A DNA stretch of 64,000 bases from Cruorifilaria tuberocauda (Eukaryota > Nematoda > Chromadorea > Rhabditida > Onchocercidae): assembly GCA_013365365.1 (NCBI GenBank), contig JABVXU010000231.1, forward strand, positions 1 through 64,000, read 5' to 3'. Under the pieces are notes generated by a model that was not told the DNA's origin, ran no database searches, and saw only the letters and a list, made by a program, of their open reading frames with translations. Below, piece after piece: positions 1 through 15,100 of the stretch. A program made the position numbers and the translations under genes. Within the stretch, counting starts at the first letter, position 1, and every line of letters begins with the position of its first letter.

Positions 1-115
1 ATAGTAAGTATATTAAAATTTTCTTTTTAAACTAAATTATGTATCCGCGATTGAAATGAAATACTTGGATATTTGAAATTTATTCAGAATAACTTAATAA
101 CCGGTATAGTTACAG

Positions 116-3100
116 TCTACCAGTGAGAAGAAATACATCATACGGTAGTAATCCCTCGGTATCAGTTCATCTACCGGGTGATTCAACGATAACCACCGAA
201 ACAACTATCACCACCACTACTGCAATCAAGAGAGTAGCAAGTGGTTCAAAATTTCCGGTAGACAATACTGTGGTAAGTTAATTTCCATTGAATTTAACAT
301 CTGTGAATTTTTTTCCCCATTTTTCATAATTATCAATTGCAGTTGCAATTTTCCAATGTCTGAATTACTTTTTACTTTTAATTATGAGTAAGAGAATAAA
401 TTAATGATGAGGGATATTATGACTAATGATAGGTAATAAGTAATCATTCGGTTCAAGTCCAAAAGTCATATAAAATTGAAACGTTTAATATTTTTGTATT
501 TTTTTGGAGAGAGTAAGAAAAAGGAAGAGAGAGAGAGATTTGCATTTTTTCTTCTATAATTTTTTCTAGGCTGCATTTCGCATTAAGATATCGAATTAGG
601 TCACTCATCAGAAACTCTGATACTTAGGTTGTGAATTGGATTTTTAGATCGCAACTGGACTAGATCAATCAAGCTAAATTTAGATTAGATTAAGTTATAG
701 ACTTGGCCAAGTGATCAAGTACTTATAGAGTTATATATGTAGAAAAGGCAAAAAACTGAAGAAGCAGATTCAGTGAGAATGATTGCAAGGAAGGGAAATA
801 AAACGGAACCGTTTATAATTTATGATCCGGAAAATGAGACAAAACACAGAAGAGAGAATAGATTATCATATAATGAGTTTTCCGGAATAGTATTACTTAC
901 CTTTCTCATTCTCATATCAACCTCAAATAATCGTTAAATTTAGACTATGGGCTGAAGTTTTTTTCCGTTTTCTGTTTTTTTTTCATTTGTAAATACGAAA
1001 GGCAAAACTTTAAATAATGTAACGTTTATTTCATTAATTATCAGTTTCGAAATTTCCAAATCAATCTTACAAATTGAAGGAAAAAAAGCAAAGATAAATA
1101 ATTAATTGTTAATGAAGTGAAAGAGAAAAAAAAAGTCATATTTAAGATTAAAAATAAAATATGTATAGATAATAACAGTAAACGTCCGGTTATTCCGAAT
1201 GTTTACCTTTCATACTGTAAACTGTTTCAGTAAATTGAATGAGCCGTAAAGTGTTTCAATAACTGTTTCAATTATTCAGCTATTCATTCAAATATATTTT
1301 TACTTCTTCTTCTTCAACCTTCTCTCTCTTTTCTTGAAATATTAAAAAGATGAAAAGGAGAAAGGAAAAAACAATGAAATTCTACCAATCACTGTTGAAA
1401 ATGAAGAGTTCGCCCATCTCAACTATTTCTTTGATTTATTTTCCAGCGTAGAATTCCGTTCTTCCCTTTTGCTTTGTTTCTTTGCACTCTTTTAATTTCG
1501 GATATCTTGTCCAGTTAAATTAAAGAAGTGAACAAAGGATGGAATTGAATTAACAGACGTACGTGAGCAGGTATCAATGATGAGAAGACGTACGTGAGCA
1601 GATAGCAGTGATGAATTAAGAGACGTGTATGAACAGGTACCAATGATGAATTAAAAGGCGTACGTCAGCAGATAGCAATAATGATAAAATAAATATTCGT
1701 TATTTAAATTTATGTTTAGGGTACAAAATTAATTTTTGTATTTTTACTTGGTTATCGATTAGTATGAATTACTGATAATTGTCATAATTCTATTTCGATT
1801 AATTAGCAGTTAATTCGATTAGATTTTTGGCAACCATTCTGTCATTTGATTTCAGTTATCACTGTTATTGATTTTTTTTAATTTCAGTGAAATTCTCATT
1901 GAATTATCGATCTGTTTTATGAGTTATGTGTTCAGATTATTTTGTAAATAATTGAAAAGTTCCTAAAAGTATTTTCCTTTTCAAATATTTCAAAAAACAA
2001 AGCAAGCAATTTATGATTTTAACATTTAAAACATTCTGTTTATTTCAAAAAATTACAGCAAATATCAAAAATTTGAAATTTTGAAAATATTTTATTGTGC
2101 TAAATTTCATTTCATTTGTTTTCCAAAAAAAAAATAAAAATATATTTCAATGCGAAATTTCTTTTTAAGCTTTAACTTTGAAATTTTCATTGATACGAGA
2201 AATTTTTTGAATATTTCTTAATTAATGAGATGAGCATAAACAGAATTTTATTTTCTTCTTCCATCTCTTATTGAAATAATTTGAAGAAAACTGTCACTGA
2301 TAATTTTGATAGTACAATTGACGACATTTGGTTGATACTAAAATGGTACTTCGATTCTTACGAAGTGAACTTTTCCTTCCTTTCCAACGATTTCTTTATT
2401 TCTACCAGTAAACAAATGTTTAGGAGATTCAAAGAAAGCAAAAGCAAGCATGTATACTGAGTCTTTTCGAAAAAATATTTTTTTGAGAAAGTAAAACGAA
2501 AAAATTTTTTTAAGAATAGGACGTTGTAAACTGTTGTACAAAATGCGAATGAAAAATACAAACAAAAAAGCATGTGAGAGAATTATCGCAATAAATTAAT
2601 GATAGCATATCGCTTCGCCTTATCAATTTTATCATTTACCGATGCATAAAAATGAAAGTAAGTAAACAAGTTAAACAAACACATAAACGAGTAAATAAAC
2701 AAAATGAATATTCAAAAAGTAATGAGAATTATGACATTGATGAAATATAATTTAAAAACATAATTAGTAGCATCAACTGAATTAATTCACTTTACATTTG
2801 CAATAATCAAATTATTTCTGATTTTTTTGCTCACCTGTCAAGTTTTCTCGATTATTAACTGCCAATTAATGAATTATTGATTACCAAATGATAGCAATTA
2901 TTGATAATTGAAGGAATGTAAATAGTGGAAGTAATAGTTACATGAAATAAACTAATATGAATGATCAAGCATGATATCGTAATGAGAATTTAATAAAATT
3001 GAATTAATTTTAATATTTACATGAGATTTACAGTCAAATTAAACTTTAATAAAGCTTATCAGGCTGAAATATATCAATAATATTTTTTTGGCATGTTTCT

Positions 3101-6100
3101 TAAAAAAATTATACAAATTCAATATTAACTGTTAATTTTATTTCATGAGACAGAAAGCTAACTTTAATCAAATAATTTTAAACAAATTATTGTCTTAAAC
3201 TATTTCCTTATTATTAGAATTTGATGTTACTTTTTATGCTTCTTACTTTCACTACCTTTAGTGCATACCTGCTACTTTTCTATAAAAAAGAGAAATTTTT
3301 TCAAAACTCTTTCATAGTATTAGTATTTAAATTCGAAATTAATTTTAACAATTCAATCTTAACAGTTTTAACAATTTCTAATCTCTATTAATAGTAGCAA
3401 TGATAATATCATTATCGATTGTAACTCTTATCAATTTAACCAGTTGTATTTCATACCTTTATATTTAAGTATTAATATAAATACATTTGTGAATTAAAAA
3501 CTGTAAAATGAAAGGAAATGGCTGTTATTCCTTCTGAACAAATTTTAAATTTTAACAAAATTTAAGGAAAACGGAAATTTTTTTCCGGAAGTAAGAGGAA
3601 CAAGTTTTAATGTTCAGTTTGATGTAATTTGTAATTTCTGTCCTTGTTTTATTTAATCATCTCTTCAAATTATCTATTATTTCATTTCATAAAAAATAAG
3701 CAGGTGGCATATATTCGCATGAATTAGGCTTGCATGGTTATTACTTTATCACAAACACTTGTCATTTTGATAAACTTTAACCTTTACCAAAAATGTCACT
3801 CCTCTTCATTCTTGTCCAATTTCTTTTTATTACTTGTTGTTGAAATTTCATTTCTTTTCCTGAGATTACTCTATCACAGAATTTTTTACTATCTTACTTC
3901 GAAAACGGTACTTGAACTTATGTTATCAAGTAATGGAACAGTTATTCAAAATAGCTACTGTAATTGTTTGAGAGATTAAATGTAATATTAGTAAAATTAC
4001 CAATTGGTTGTTTAATCAACTAATTCAAATTAAGGGATATATTTGGTGCAAAATGTTTCAGGAATAATAAATGTAATGAAATTGCAAATGCTCTTTAATT
4101 TAGCATTTCAATTTTAAAATGCGGGATAGAGTGTAAGACAAATATAAGACTATGAAAATATCAAAGTAATTTTGAAAGAGTTTTTTCGTTGTAAAAAGAA
4201 AAAACATAAAGAGGAAGGAAGAGAGATTGAAAAGAATTAAAAAGAAGAAAATAGGAATGGGAGAAGTTTAAAGTTTACACAAATGTACTTAGCATGAGAA
4301 TTGCAAAAAAATAATCGTTTTTTTCTTTTAAATATTATCTGTCAAATTAGAATTACAAAAGAAAATTAAATTGATCTTTTAAAAGAAATTTTTCGCCCTT
4401 TTTTTTGTAATATTTTTCTCAATTCGATCAAACTGATTAACCCGGTTTTTACTTTTCGAACAAAATCTAACCTGTCAGGTATCTTTCTTTCCTTCCTGCT
4501 TTTCTTCATCCATTTCAATATTTCTCCTTCTTGGAAAATTGTCAATATTTCAGGCCTATTCACTTTTTGTTGATGGTTTTTTTGCATCAGTCCGGTTTTC
4601 CGGTCATACATTACCCATTCATTCTTTTATACATCGACTGGGTTTCCTTTTTTGACATTTTCAGTTTTGTAAAATAAACACCTCGATCATTCATTCCCAT
4701 TTCTTCATTTTCCTTCTTCATTCGTCGTCTTCTATCAGTTTTCTGGTGTTCAAATTTAAATTTGCATAAATTGGAATTTTGAAACGAAAAGATAAAAGGG
4801 ATAAATAATGTGCTTATGCTTAAGTAAAACAGCTGATCGTATTAGTCATGCTGTACAAAAGAAATTTAAAATAACTACTAATACTACTACTGCCAATACT
4901 ACTATTACTACTACTACTACTACTGTTGATAGTGATGCTACTGATAAGGAATTTAAATCAAAGAAACGACGGAATAACAAAGTAACGGTGAATTGATTTT
5001 TTTTTTGCTTTTCTTTCTGATAGCTTTAAAATTTAAATTTTGATAACCTAATTTATTCTTTGTTTTGATAGGACTAAATGAAATATTTTACTTTGGCATT
5101 TATTTCAGTCAGCAAAATTTAAGCTTTTTTCTCTTACTTCCACTTCCTCTTCAGAATACGAAAAAATAATTATTTTGACTGAAAATTGTTTAAAAATTTG
5201 AGAGGGAAGAATGATTTCATATAAATCATTCATTTTGCTTTTTTATCAATTGAATGAATAGCTCATTGATAAACTTTATCAAACTGATTAATATACAAAA
5301 GGCAATGAGAGAGAATTGTTGCGAGACTGTAACTATGCCAGTATTATTTGCATGTTCTCGAATTACACAGATTTATCAATTTATTAGATAAGAGCAAAAA
5401 TTGGGGAAAAGCTTCAACCTGATGAATTTCAATATTCAGGTTCATCTCGAAATAGAATGAATTCTGGAAGAGAAACGAAACAAACAGAAAAGATATATTT
5501 CATTGCATTTTGTTAGTTCTAAATGAGTAAATATTTGTTTAAAAATGATGAAAATTCACTTGAAAATGGAAAAAAAAGAAGAAAACAAATCTTTGCATTC
5601 ATTTTGTATCAAACAAAAAAACTTTTTTCTTCTCAATTCTTCAGTTTCTTATTTTTCTTCAAATAAAATTTAATACCCAAAATGAAATATTTTCGGTGGA
5701 AAAATTTCTACCGATTGGAAATGATCGTAATTAATTAATTAATTAATTAATTAGAATTGATCCAAAAATTCAAATGAGTGCAATATAAGTTTTATATTTT
5801 ATCCTAAGAATTTTTGATAATGCAAAAAAATTAAACGAAATTTGCCAAATTTAAGTATTTAGAATCATGTTTATTATTTTGGAAAGAATTAATTAATTCT
5901 TCAAATTCAATTTCCAGTAATCAATTTAAGCTTTGTCTTCTTTTAAAGCACTAAATAGATTAAATAATTATTTTTGTGGAAGATTTATAGTACTTTCTGG
6001 TGCCGAACAAATGTAAACAATACTACGTATATCAATTCATTTATTTAGTATATTTTATATTTTATTGGCAATCCGAGTAGTTATATAATTTCCAGCAATT

Positions 6101-9100
6101 CAAGTAATTATATAATTAATTGTTTGTTTATGCAAAAATTTTTGCTAACTTCGATTCAATCAATAAAATATTGAGATTTGAAGTGAAATAGTTAGCTTTA
6201 AATTGAAAATCAGCGAATTTAATTTTAACATTACTGTAGATATTGCTTATAAAATTTCATGATTTCGTTATTTTCACAAAACATTACAAATTTATTCCTC
6301 CTGATTCATCAATTTCTATAAGTGAAAAGATAAAATAATGAATAGAATCATTATAGAGAAGTAATAAAATCATGAATTCATTGCAATTAAGAAAGTATAA
6401 TTTAATTGAAATCATCAACCGTATAATTCTTACTTTTTATTCTTGTTTTTATTACGATTTCGCCTTTTCTCTGTTCGTCCTTCCTTCAAGCAGTAATTTC
6501 TTAAAAAAAGCAAAACAAGAAGTACTTTGTCGAGACTATAAAAAAGAAGTCTCGAAAAACAAGTTAAAGGAAAGAAATAAAATAGTGCAAATATGACGAA
6601 TGAACTTGACATTAAACCTTTTGCAGCCACGTACGTCATCTGTTCCGTCACTTAGTTCGCCGATCACTCCGAACACTGAAGTGTCACCAAAGCCAGGTGT
6701 TGTTTCAGCATTAGCGCAACAATTTGAAATGAATAGCAATAAACAATCGGTGGATGACTCTACTTCTCATCGTCCAATTAGTGGTAATAAATGGAGTCCG
6801 AAGGTATTTATTTACCTATCATTTCTATTTACTAATTACCGTCATTAACTTTCTTTGCTAATCAATTATCAATTTTGATTTATTAAGAAAACGATTGATA
6901 TACTTATCAGTAATGTAATAACAAATTGATAATTTAATTGTTTCGAAATGATAAACAATACTGTATGAATGATCGGATAGTGTATTGAATGCGGAAACAA
7001 TGACAAGATTATCTTCTTGAATCACTATTTTTCTAATCTAACTGATAATTACTCTGCTAATAAACAATAATTATAAATCCATGAGCTGTCAGCATTGCGA
7101 TGAAATTATGTTTGAATAGCTTTCGTTGGGTCGCGAAATTATTCACACGAGGGCATGGAAAATTCTCTTATCATATAAGCTAAAGTTATTAAGTAACCTT
7201 TTCATTTCCTTATACCATTTATCTTTCGTTGCCTTTTTGAGATTAACTATCGAACAATGTATGACTAAATAAATTGTATCTTAAGTCGTTTTTTAAAAGC
7301 CTAAATGCTTATCCATTAATTATTACACAGAACATCAGCAATAAGAAATACGCTATCAATAAAATCTACGCTTCAAATGATTTTGACGTTTTAACGCATT
7401 TTGATCATCATTTATTTAGATACAATAAGCTTACTAGCTTATTTGTTTTACAATTTGATTTTTCGTGAAATTATGGCATGTAGGAGTGAAATTTATTATT
7501 TGAATAATTTCTCAAATTTCATTTCCGTCAGTTCTACTCTTACAAAGTAATTAAAAGAACTCAGATTTTGTTTATTTTAGAGAAAGAGAGAAGAAGAGAA
7601 AGAGAAAGAGTTTAGTTTTGCTAGAAAGAGTCTAATTTATGGTGAAGTTTTTTTTTGAAAAATTAAATCCAAACGTTCTGATAAGTATAGAAAATGGGCA
7701 AGCACATGCATTATTTCAATGAAATCAAAAAATAGAATGAGAACGATACTTAGTTCTCGAAAACTATATATTAATTTTTGAACTCTTGAAATTCTTACTT
7801 CAAGAATTAGCTGATTTGAGAAATTCAAGAAAATTGACTGAAATGAAAAGTTGGATTAAGCATTAGCTTATGACGATTATTTGAAGAGAGCGTTGAATTT
7901 TGATAAATTTCAGGGTGGTCCAAAACCGAAAGAATTACCGCAATTGTTTCCAACACCCGAATTCAAAACGACACCAACCGGTGGAAAGTATAAGAAGATT
8001 GATTACGAAGTTGTTGATGACAGTAAACTGCCGAAGAGTCAACCGCCAGATAGTTCACCCACTGAAAAGGTATAATTATAGTTGAAAACTTTCTTTTTTG
8101 TGGAAGCTTAAATCCAGCTTCTATTAGGTGAAGAATTTGGAGTGAATACGAGAAAACAAAAAATCAATCAATATTGCTATTCTTTAGCGCTTAATACTCA
8201 TATTGTTTTTGAATTTAACATCCACATAAAAATTTCTAAAAATTTGTTCAGTTTTTTCCTCAGTTATTAACTTAATTGACTAATAAGTTGTTCAATCAAT
8301 AAATAGAGGCTTTCTGTTCCATTACTTGAAAAAATAACCTTTCGTCAAATTAAACTTTGTTCCCGAAATAAGTACAAGTAAGTAATACGTTAATTAATTG
8401 AAAAGTAATTTTTAAATATACGAAGTAAAATTTGGTGATTAATGGAAAAAATGAAAACAATTGTTAGAATTAGAGAAACGAAAAAAGTAATGGAAAGGAA
8501 TAAATGAGGTTCAGAGTCTTTGTTTTCCGTTTTCCTAAAACAATAAATTACAATTAACTTCACTGAAAAATAATTATTCATTTTTCTTGGTGTCACTTTC
8601 TTATATTGTTGTTTTATTGTTTCTTTAATTATTGCTTTATTGTTTTTATTCCAATAATTGTTTTCATTTTTTCTCAAAAAAAGCATAAAAGTTTATTTAA
8701 AGAAAAAAGGAAATGTATTAATAAATTTTTCTGTTTTCGTGATGAATTTGTTTGGCTAAAAAAATTAAAATCAAATATTTCTTTTAATCCATGAACATAT
8801 AATTTTTTGTAATAATTTAATTTCATTTCTATTGTGATTTGAAATCATACCTATCATTGAAATGAAACTGCGAGAAATTCTGAAATGCTTGAACTTAGTT
8901 TTACTTTAAAATAGGATTTTTAGCGACCGGAGAAATGATCTAAAATGAAATTTTCCACAGAGTGTAATATTTATTGATTAAAAAGGAAATTTAATACTTC
9001 TATTTTATTATTTTTTTGTTATTCTAAAATAATTTTCAATGCAACTGAATAAATGAATTGATTAATTCAACTGATTAGTGATATAAATTAAAAATATTTG

Positions 9101-12100
9101 TTTACTATTTTGCAGAAACGAGAGGAAAGTAGCGTGGATACGTCAACATCCGAAGTACGCTTCACTTCACCTGTACGACAAAAAGAACAGGTCAACAATA
9201 ACATCTAGAATTATTAAATCCTTTTTTATTTCTCGAAGATTCGAATAGCTCCCTAAAGTGAATTGCTTTGTTTTTAAATTAATAATTAATTTGAATTATT
9301 TTTCAATTTGGAAAAATAATGATTTTGAAAAGTTTGAAAAAATGGAGAACTTTTTTTATTCTTTGGTACAATAAAACGATAGTATAATCATTTCGAACAG
9401 CTAAGCAAATTTTCAGATCACCGTTTACGAATATGATTCGCAAAAAATTAGCCGTCGAACAGGTGAGAAGCCAAGTGCGCTTTCATTGCATGAGCAAAAG
9501 TCTGAAAAGGTATGTTCTATTGCTAATTTTGTCAAACATATAATTTTGAAAGTTTCCAACCAAATTATTTCAAAAAAAATGGGAAAATGAGTGGATGTGA
9601 AAGGAAGAGTTACAAACCCTGATATTATTGATAAAATTACTGATAGAAATGATTCCACTTCATAGTTCGGTTCACTGATTGAAATCGTCTTGATCTCAGT
9701 CTTGACCTCAGATTAGGATTTTATCGGATGCTAAATTCGTGAACTTTCACCTGGCATCCTCTCAATTTCTTCATTGAATAATGCACGAGTCGAGGAATTT
9801 TTCAGCTTGCACAAGATTCGATGCCGCACCGACGTGAATGGACGGAAGAGATGAGGACGGAAGTATGGTCAACCACTTCCAAAGGTGTTTGGCAGTATGA
9901 TACGAAGCATTTTCCGCCTGCCACCATAACACCTCCAGCATCGACAGGAACTCGCGGGTTATGGAGTGGTACGGAATCTCGAAGTCGTGATATCACAAGT
10001 TATGATGAGAGATCTAAAACAGACACCGGTGGCTCCATTCCATCCTCAACAATTCTGGTAAAACAGGATCAAGAGGGACGAATATTAGCTTCCGAGACGT
10101 GGGATACGAAACGTCAAGGTGTATCGTACTCTACTGCATCGACATTGGAAAAGACACGTGAACTTGATGAAGAAATTGCTGTGAGAATGTTGTTTAATCT
10201 TTCTATATATTTCAAGCAGAAAATTGAATAATTTGTTTGCTATTGTTTAATCGATGCTTAATTAATTTTACTTAATTACTGCTTAATTATCATAACAGTT
10301 CCAGTTAAGAAGTAATTTCGGCATTCAACTATCGATTAGTTAATATTTTTTTTCATTTAGTTATTAATTAACAGCTAAAAAAGTAACACAAAGAAAATGA
10401 ATTACCCAGCACTTCAATATATGAAGATATCACATATTAATTACTTTTCTGATTTGACTTCTAATAATTTTGATAATTTTAATAATTCTTGATCTCTGAA
10501 AATAACGAAATGACAAAAAGTTTCAGCAAAAAGAAAGCGTTCGGCAACATTCACCAATATGGGCAATAATAAAATCAACTCGTCATGATGAAAGTGAAGA
10601 GAAAGAAGTTCGTCTCTAAACTTATTAACTTGATGTCTAAATTTAAATCAATCTAAAATGGTATCTCTCTAATTTAGGTTTTTTTAGAGAGAGCAAAAAG
10701 AATCGAAGCCAGGTTACGATGATAGGAGCATTGATACTACTCATACGTCAAGATGGGAAGCAGCGAAAAAGGTAAATTATTGTTAACAAGTTTTTGCAGC
10801 GTCGTATGCAGTCTTATCACTCATATTAGAACATAAGTTATTAAAATGATAATTATTCTTATCACTACGACCTTTTAATTATTTCAGTTATACTATCCCA
10901 ATATGAATATTTAACTATTACAATAGTGATAATGAGATATTTTCCATCATAAGCATGTAATCTTCTATGGATTTGCCAATAAAATTCTAAAATTACTTTG
11001 TATTTGAACTTTATACTTATATTTTTATATAAAATTTAACTTAATAATGAAAAACAAAAGGAAATGAAAACTGGCAGCGTTGTCCTTTTTAAGCATTCTT
11101 GTGTTCACAGAGAGCTTGCTTCGATTATCACTAAAAATCCATTTTATTAAGTTAAATTCCATATTGTACTTTGTCAACTAACTTATCATCAATTTCAAAA
11201 TATCAATCAATAGAAAGTCAAATCGTGATGAAAAGTATTTCTCATGCACTTCAAAAATTCTCAGTTTGATTTCCAATTTTAATTCCCATCTCTTAATGTA
11301 AAAAAAAACGAATATTTTATTCGAAATTAAAATGGACCATAAATTTTTATGATATAATGATATGTTTAATGAAAAGATGAAATATCGTTTTTTGATGTTT
11401 ACTAAAATTATTTCTAAAAAATTGAAGTGTTTGAGAGAAATTTATTACTCGAAAAATTGTCAAATATTCCCATACGACTACTAGAATTTCGATATCAAAT
11501 CTAAAAGTATAATACTTGAAAAACTTAAGTTAAACAATTAAAAAAAGTGCTTCGTACTATTTGCACTATAAGTTTGTTTGCATTTATAAGCTAATTTACC
11601 ATAACATTATTTGAAACTTACTTGTCTTCACAGTTAAAGTTTATAATTTAGTATTTGATTAACATCGTTTAATTCAGTTCCACTCAGTCAATCAGTGTAT
11701 ATTTATTAATTCATCAATTTACAGCTTGCTTATCAAGCGTAACAAACTAGCTTACTATGCCGTAAGGATGAAAATTATATCCATTTAATCATTTAATCAT
11801 CGCATCATTAATTGTTCCGCTGATATCAATTAGTTAGCTTTATTAGCTGACATGACATTTGTCAAATAAGCTTATTGTATTCGTATGCGAATTGGCAAAA
11901 AAAAAATTTTCTACGATCAGTTTTCAAAGGTTTTTAGCATTTTACAAATTTTTCAATGACAATTGAAATATCAACGGAATCATCAATGATGCATAATAAT
12001 AACCATAAAATGATAACAATAGAAATAATTTTTTATCATATCAAAAAAGAATAGAACTTGCAGCTCCTCCCAAACCGTTAACTAAATTTTAATTTTTCCA

Positions 12101-15100
12101 ATTCATAAAGATGAAGATCATCTAATCCATCCCTATACAAACTTTTTTCCTCCTCTCTCTCTCTCTCCCTCTCCCTCTCTCTCTCCATCTTTCTACCCGT
12201 TGTTAAAGTTATTTCAAACGATTAAAATCTCAAGAACACTCGATACATTACCATTCATTCCTCTACGACAATGATGTATGTACGACGATTACGCTATTAT
12301 CAGGTCATTAATTATTTCAGTTTTCATTTATTTCAATTCCTAATAATTCCTATAACGATTATTGTGATATGAAAAAATTACTTCCTTATGATTAATTGAT
12401 AATTTCAAACTCAGTGAAAAAAGAAAATATGAAATATTTTTGAAATTCATTTATTACAATCAAATTAAAATCTTCAAAGCTTCAACAAGTTCATCAAAAC
12501 TTTTTTCCAACAAAATGGAACGAAAATCCCTTGACTACATTTATAATTCATGTATAAAGTTGCTACATATAACAATACGTTTTTGGAAATTAATTTTAGC
12601 AATTAATTAAAAATTAATTTCAATAATTGATCGTTATTTTAAAAGAGAAAAGATGAAAGTGAAAAATAAGTTCATAATGAATGAATGGTTTATTATAGTA
12701 ATTAATTTATTTCTTTTAATAAATTTCAGTGCCTTTCATTTCCTCTTTCATTCGATAATTGAATTTGAAACAAATCTGAAATGAATTATTTCAATTATTC
12801 GTTATATACGAAATTGAAAAATATTTGATAGTTTACTGATTGCTCATTACATGCAGAGAGTGATAACGAACTTATCACTTTTATAAGCAAATAAAAGTTT
12901 CTTTATCATCTTATCAGCAACGATTTCTTGCTTAACCTTCCTCTTCCCTTGACTGGACTCTTTCTATTGATTACTTTTATCACTTTGTACTTATTGTATG
13001 GAAGATTTTATATTACAATATCACTACTCATGTGATACATTATCACTGCCATCTTCAACATATTTATCGCTATCTCTCAAATGATCAAAATTGCTGGTGA
13101 AATGGTTTCCTCTCGGTGTGATGCAACAAATCAAAGATTAAAATTTGAAATTTGAATTTCTTAATGTGGTTTTTTTTCTAAGGAATTTGATTTCTTGAGA
13201 CATGAAATTTCTTGACTTAGAATTTTATCAAGTTTCAAGAGATTCAAATCTTTTCGTATAACTTTTACAAAATTTTCTAGCAATTCGAGAGTTTTAATAA
13301 TAAAAAGCCAAAGTTTTTGCAGATTTTGAAGTTATTAACTGTAACTTTTTTGTTCTTAAATAATTTCTCGAAACTTACTTCAAGTAATTGACTCATTAAG
13401 TAATACTAAGAACTGTCACCCAAACCAGAAGCTGAAGAGAATTTTGATTAACACTTTTTAGTTTTTACAAATTAATATAATAAATGAAACTATTTATTTA
13501 AATATTTAAACGAATACTTAAATAAAATGTAGTATTTAAAGAATAAAATCCAATACTTAAACGAGACAATCACTTAATTGATACGTTCAATTCGTCGTAC
13601 TGTTAATTCTTGTTGAAAAACTTTTTTTCCACACTTAAGAATTTCAAAAAAAAATACAAAATAATTTCGTGCTAAATATTTGTCACATCAACATATCATA
13701 ATAAGTATAACTTAAGTGGAAATTTTAAATTTAATTTTTGTACTGAATTAATTTACAATGAGCAATTTTTTTCTATTTATTGTTTTTCCCAATGAAAGTT
13801 ATTGTTTTGAAAGAAAGAAAAAAAGAAAAATTGGAATATTTAAATAAAGCAGAAAATATTCAATTCATCGATTTCTCTTGATAACGACTGATATTTACAG
13901 AGCACAAAGGAACGATCAGATATGCCAATACAACAGAAAATTGCGCCAACGCCTTTACAATCACTCGTAACCTTTTCCGCATTTATTGATTTTTGTACTA
14001 ATTACAAGTTAAAACTGAGAAGTTAAAACTTATTATTCATGTTGCATAAAAGTTAATTGTTTGATGCTAAATAATTTAATTTAGTGAATAAAACTGATCA
14101 AAATAATTTTGATTATAAAAAATAAAATCTTTCAATTTATAATTTATATGAATGAAATAAAATTAATGTCAATAATTTGATTTCATGAAAAAATCTTAAC
14201 TTATGAAGTGCATAAGTAAATAAGTAAGATACTTAAATGTTAAAGGAAGCGTTAAGTAATGCAAATATTGAAGTCTCCTGATGAAAAATATTTTTATTTA
14301 CTTAATTGCCATTTGATAGATGGATTTGCTAATATTAGCTAATTGGCGACGAAGAGAACGAAGTAAATATTAGCAACAAAAATAATATTTGCATTTACAA
14401 ATATTCAAAAAAACTCATTCCTATACTAATTAATAATACTTAAGTACATTTAGCTTTCTTTTTTAATTCTTTCCATTTCCGATTTTTCATATTTGTTAAT
14501 TAAACTCATTTTATTTCAGTAGTATTTCATTTAGAGTAAAGCTTTTGAATTCTTTTTGAAATCAAAGTTTTATTCAAGTTGAAAGATAAGTTTTTTGTTT
14601 TCTGGAACAATTCAGTATTCAATTATCAAGAAATGATCCGCTCAAAATATCAGCATATTTTAATTTCTCAAAAATAAATTCCAACATTAATCCGTTTGAA
14701 TGAGCAAGAAAAGACAACTCGGTGTAATATTTATATCAATTTTTATTGATATTGAAAAAAGCTAATTTCAAACTTTTTCAAAATTTTTCGACAGCAAAGT
14801 TAAAAGCATATGCAAACAGTTGCATTTCGTTTTCGTCACATAAAATTTATTGAATTTTATCAAGAAAAAAAATTCAATTCAAGATAATTGTCGACGATAG
14901 AAATGATTGGAACAGCTGTTGCTGAAAGAAATGTCAATTATACTCGATATACATTATATTGATATTAAAATCACGATTACTTTTATCGCTTTATCGGAAT
15001 TATAATTACTATCGTTGTTTTATCAAAATTACTTTTTATAATGCTCAAACAAAAATCGAAATTATAATTACTTCTTCTGCTTATTTTGTTCTTTCCTTAA

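Larger units (their letters stand above)
273..6626. other. Introns/5' region of the Ser/Thr-rich gene
   Basis: Apart from the alternative exon at 4808-4987, this AT-rich stretch holds a four-copy minisatellite (1551-1688), short GA tracts and a TTAA run. The frames open at 2338-2573, 3734-3979 and 4366-4611 look like AT-rich noise: they have no homology that I recognise and no fitting splice sites. Confidence 0.6.

Noticed and set aside
2338..2573. Two overlapping minus-strand reading frames rich in Phe/Leu/Lys
   Set aside because: Typical of AT-rich DNA; no splice context, no recognisable family, and both frames open at once.
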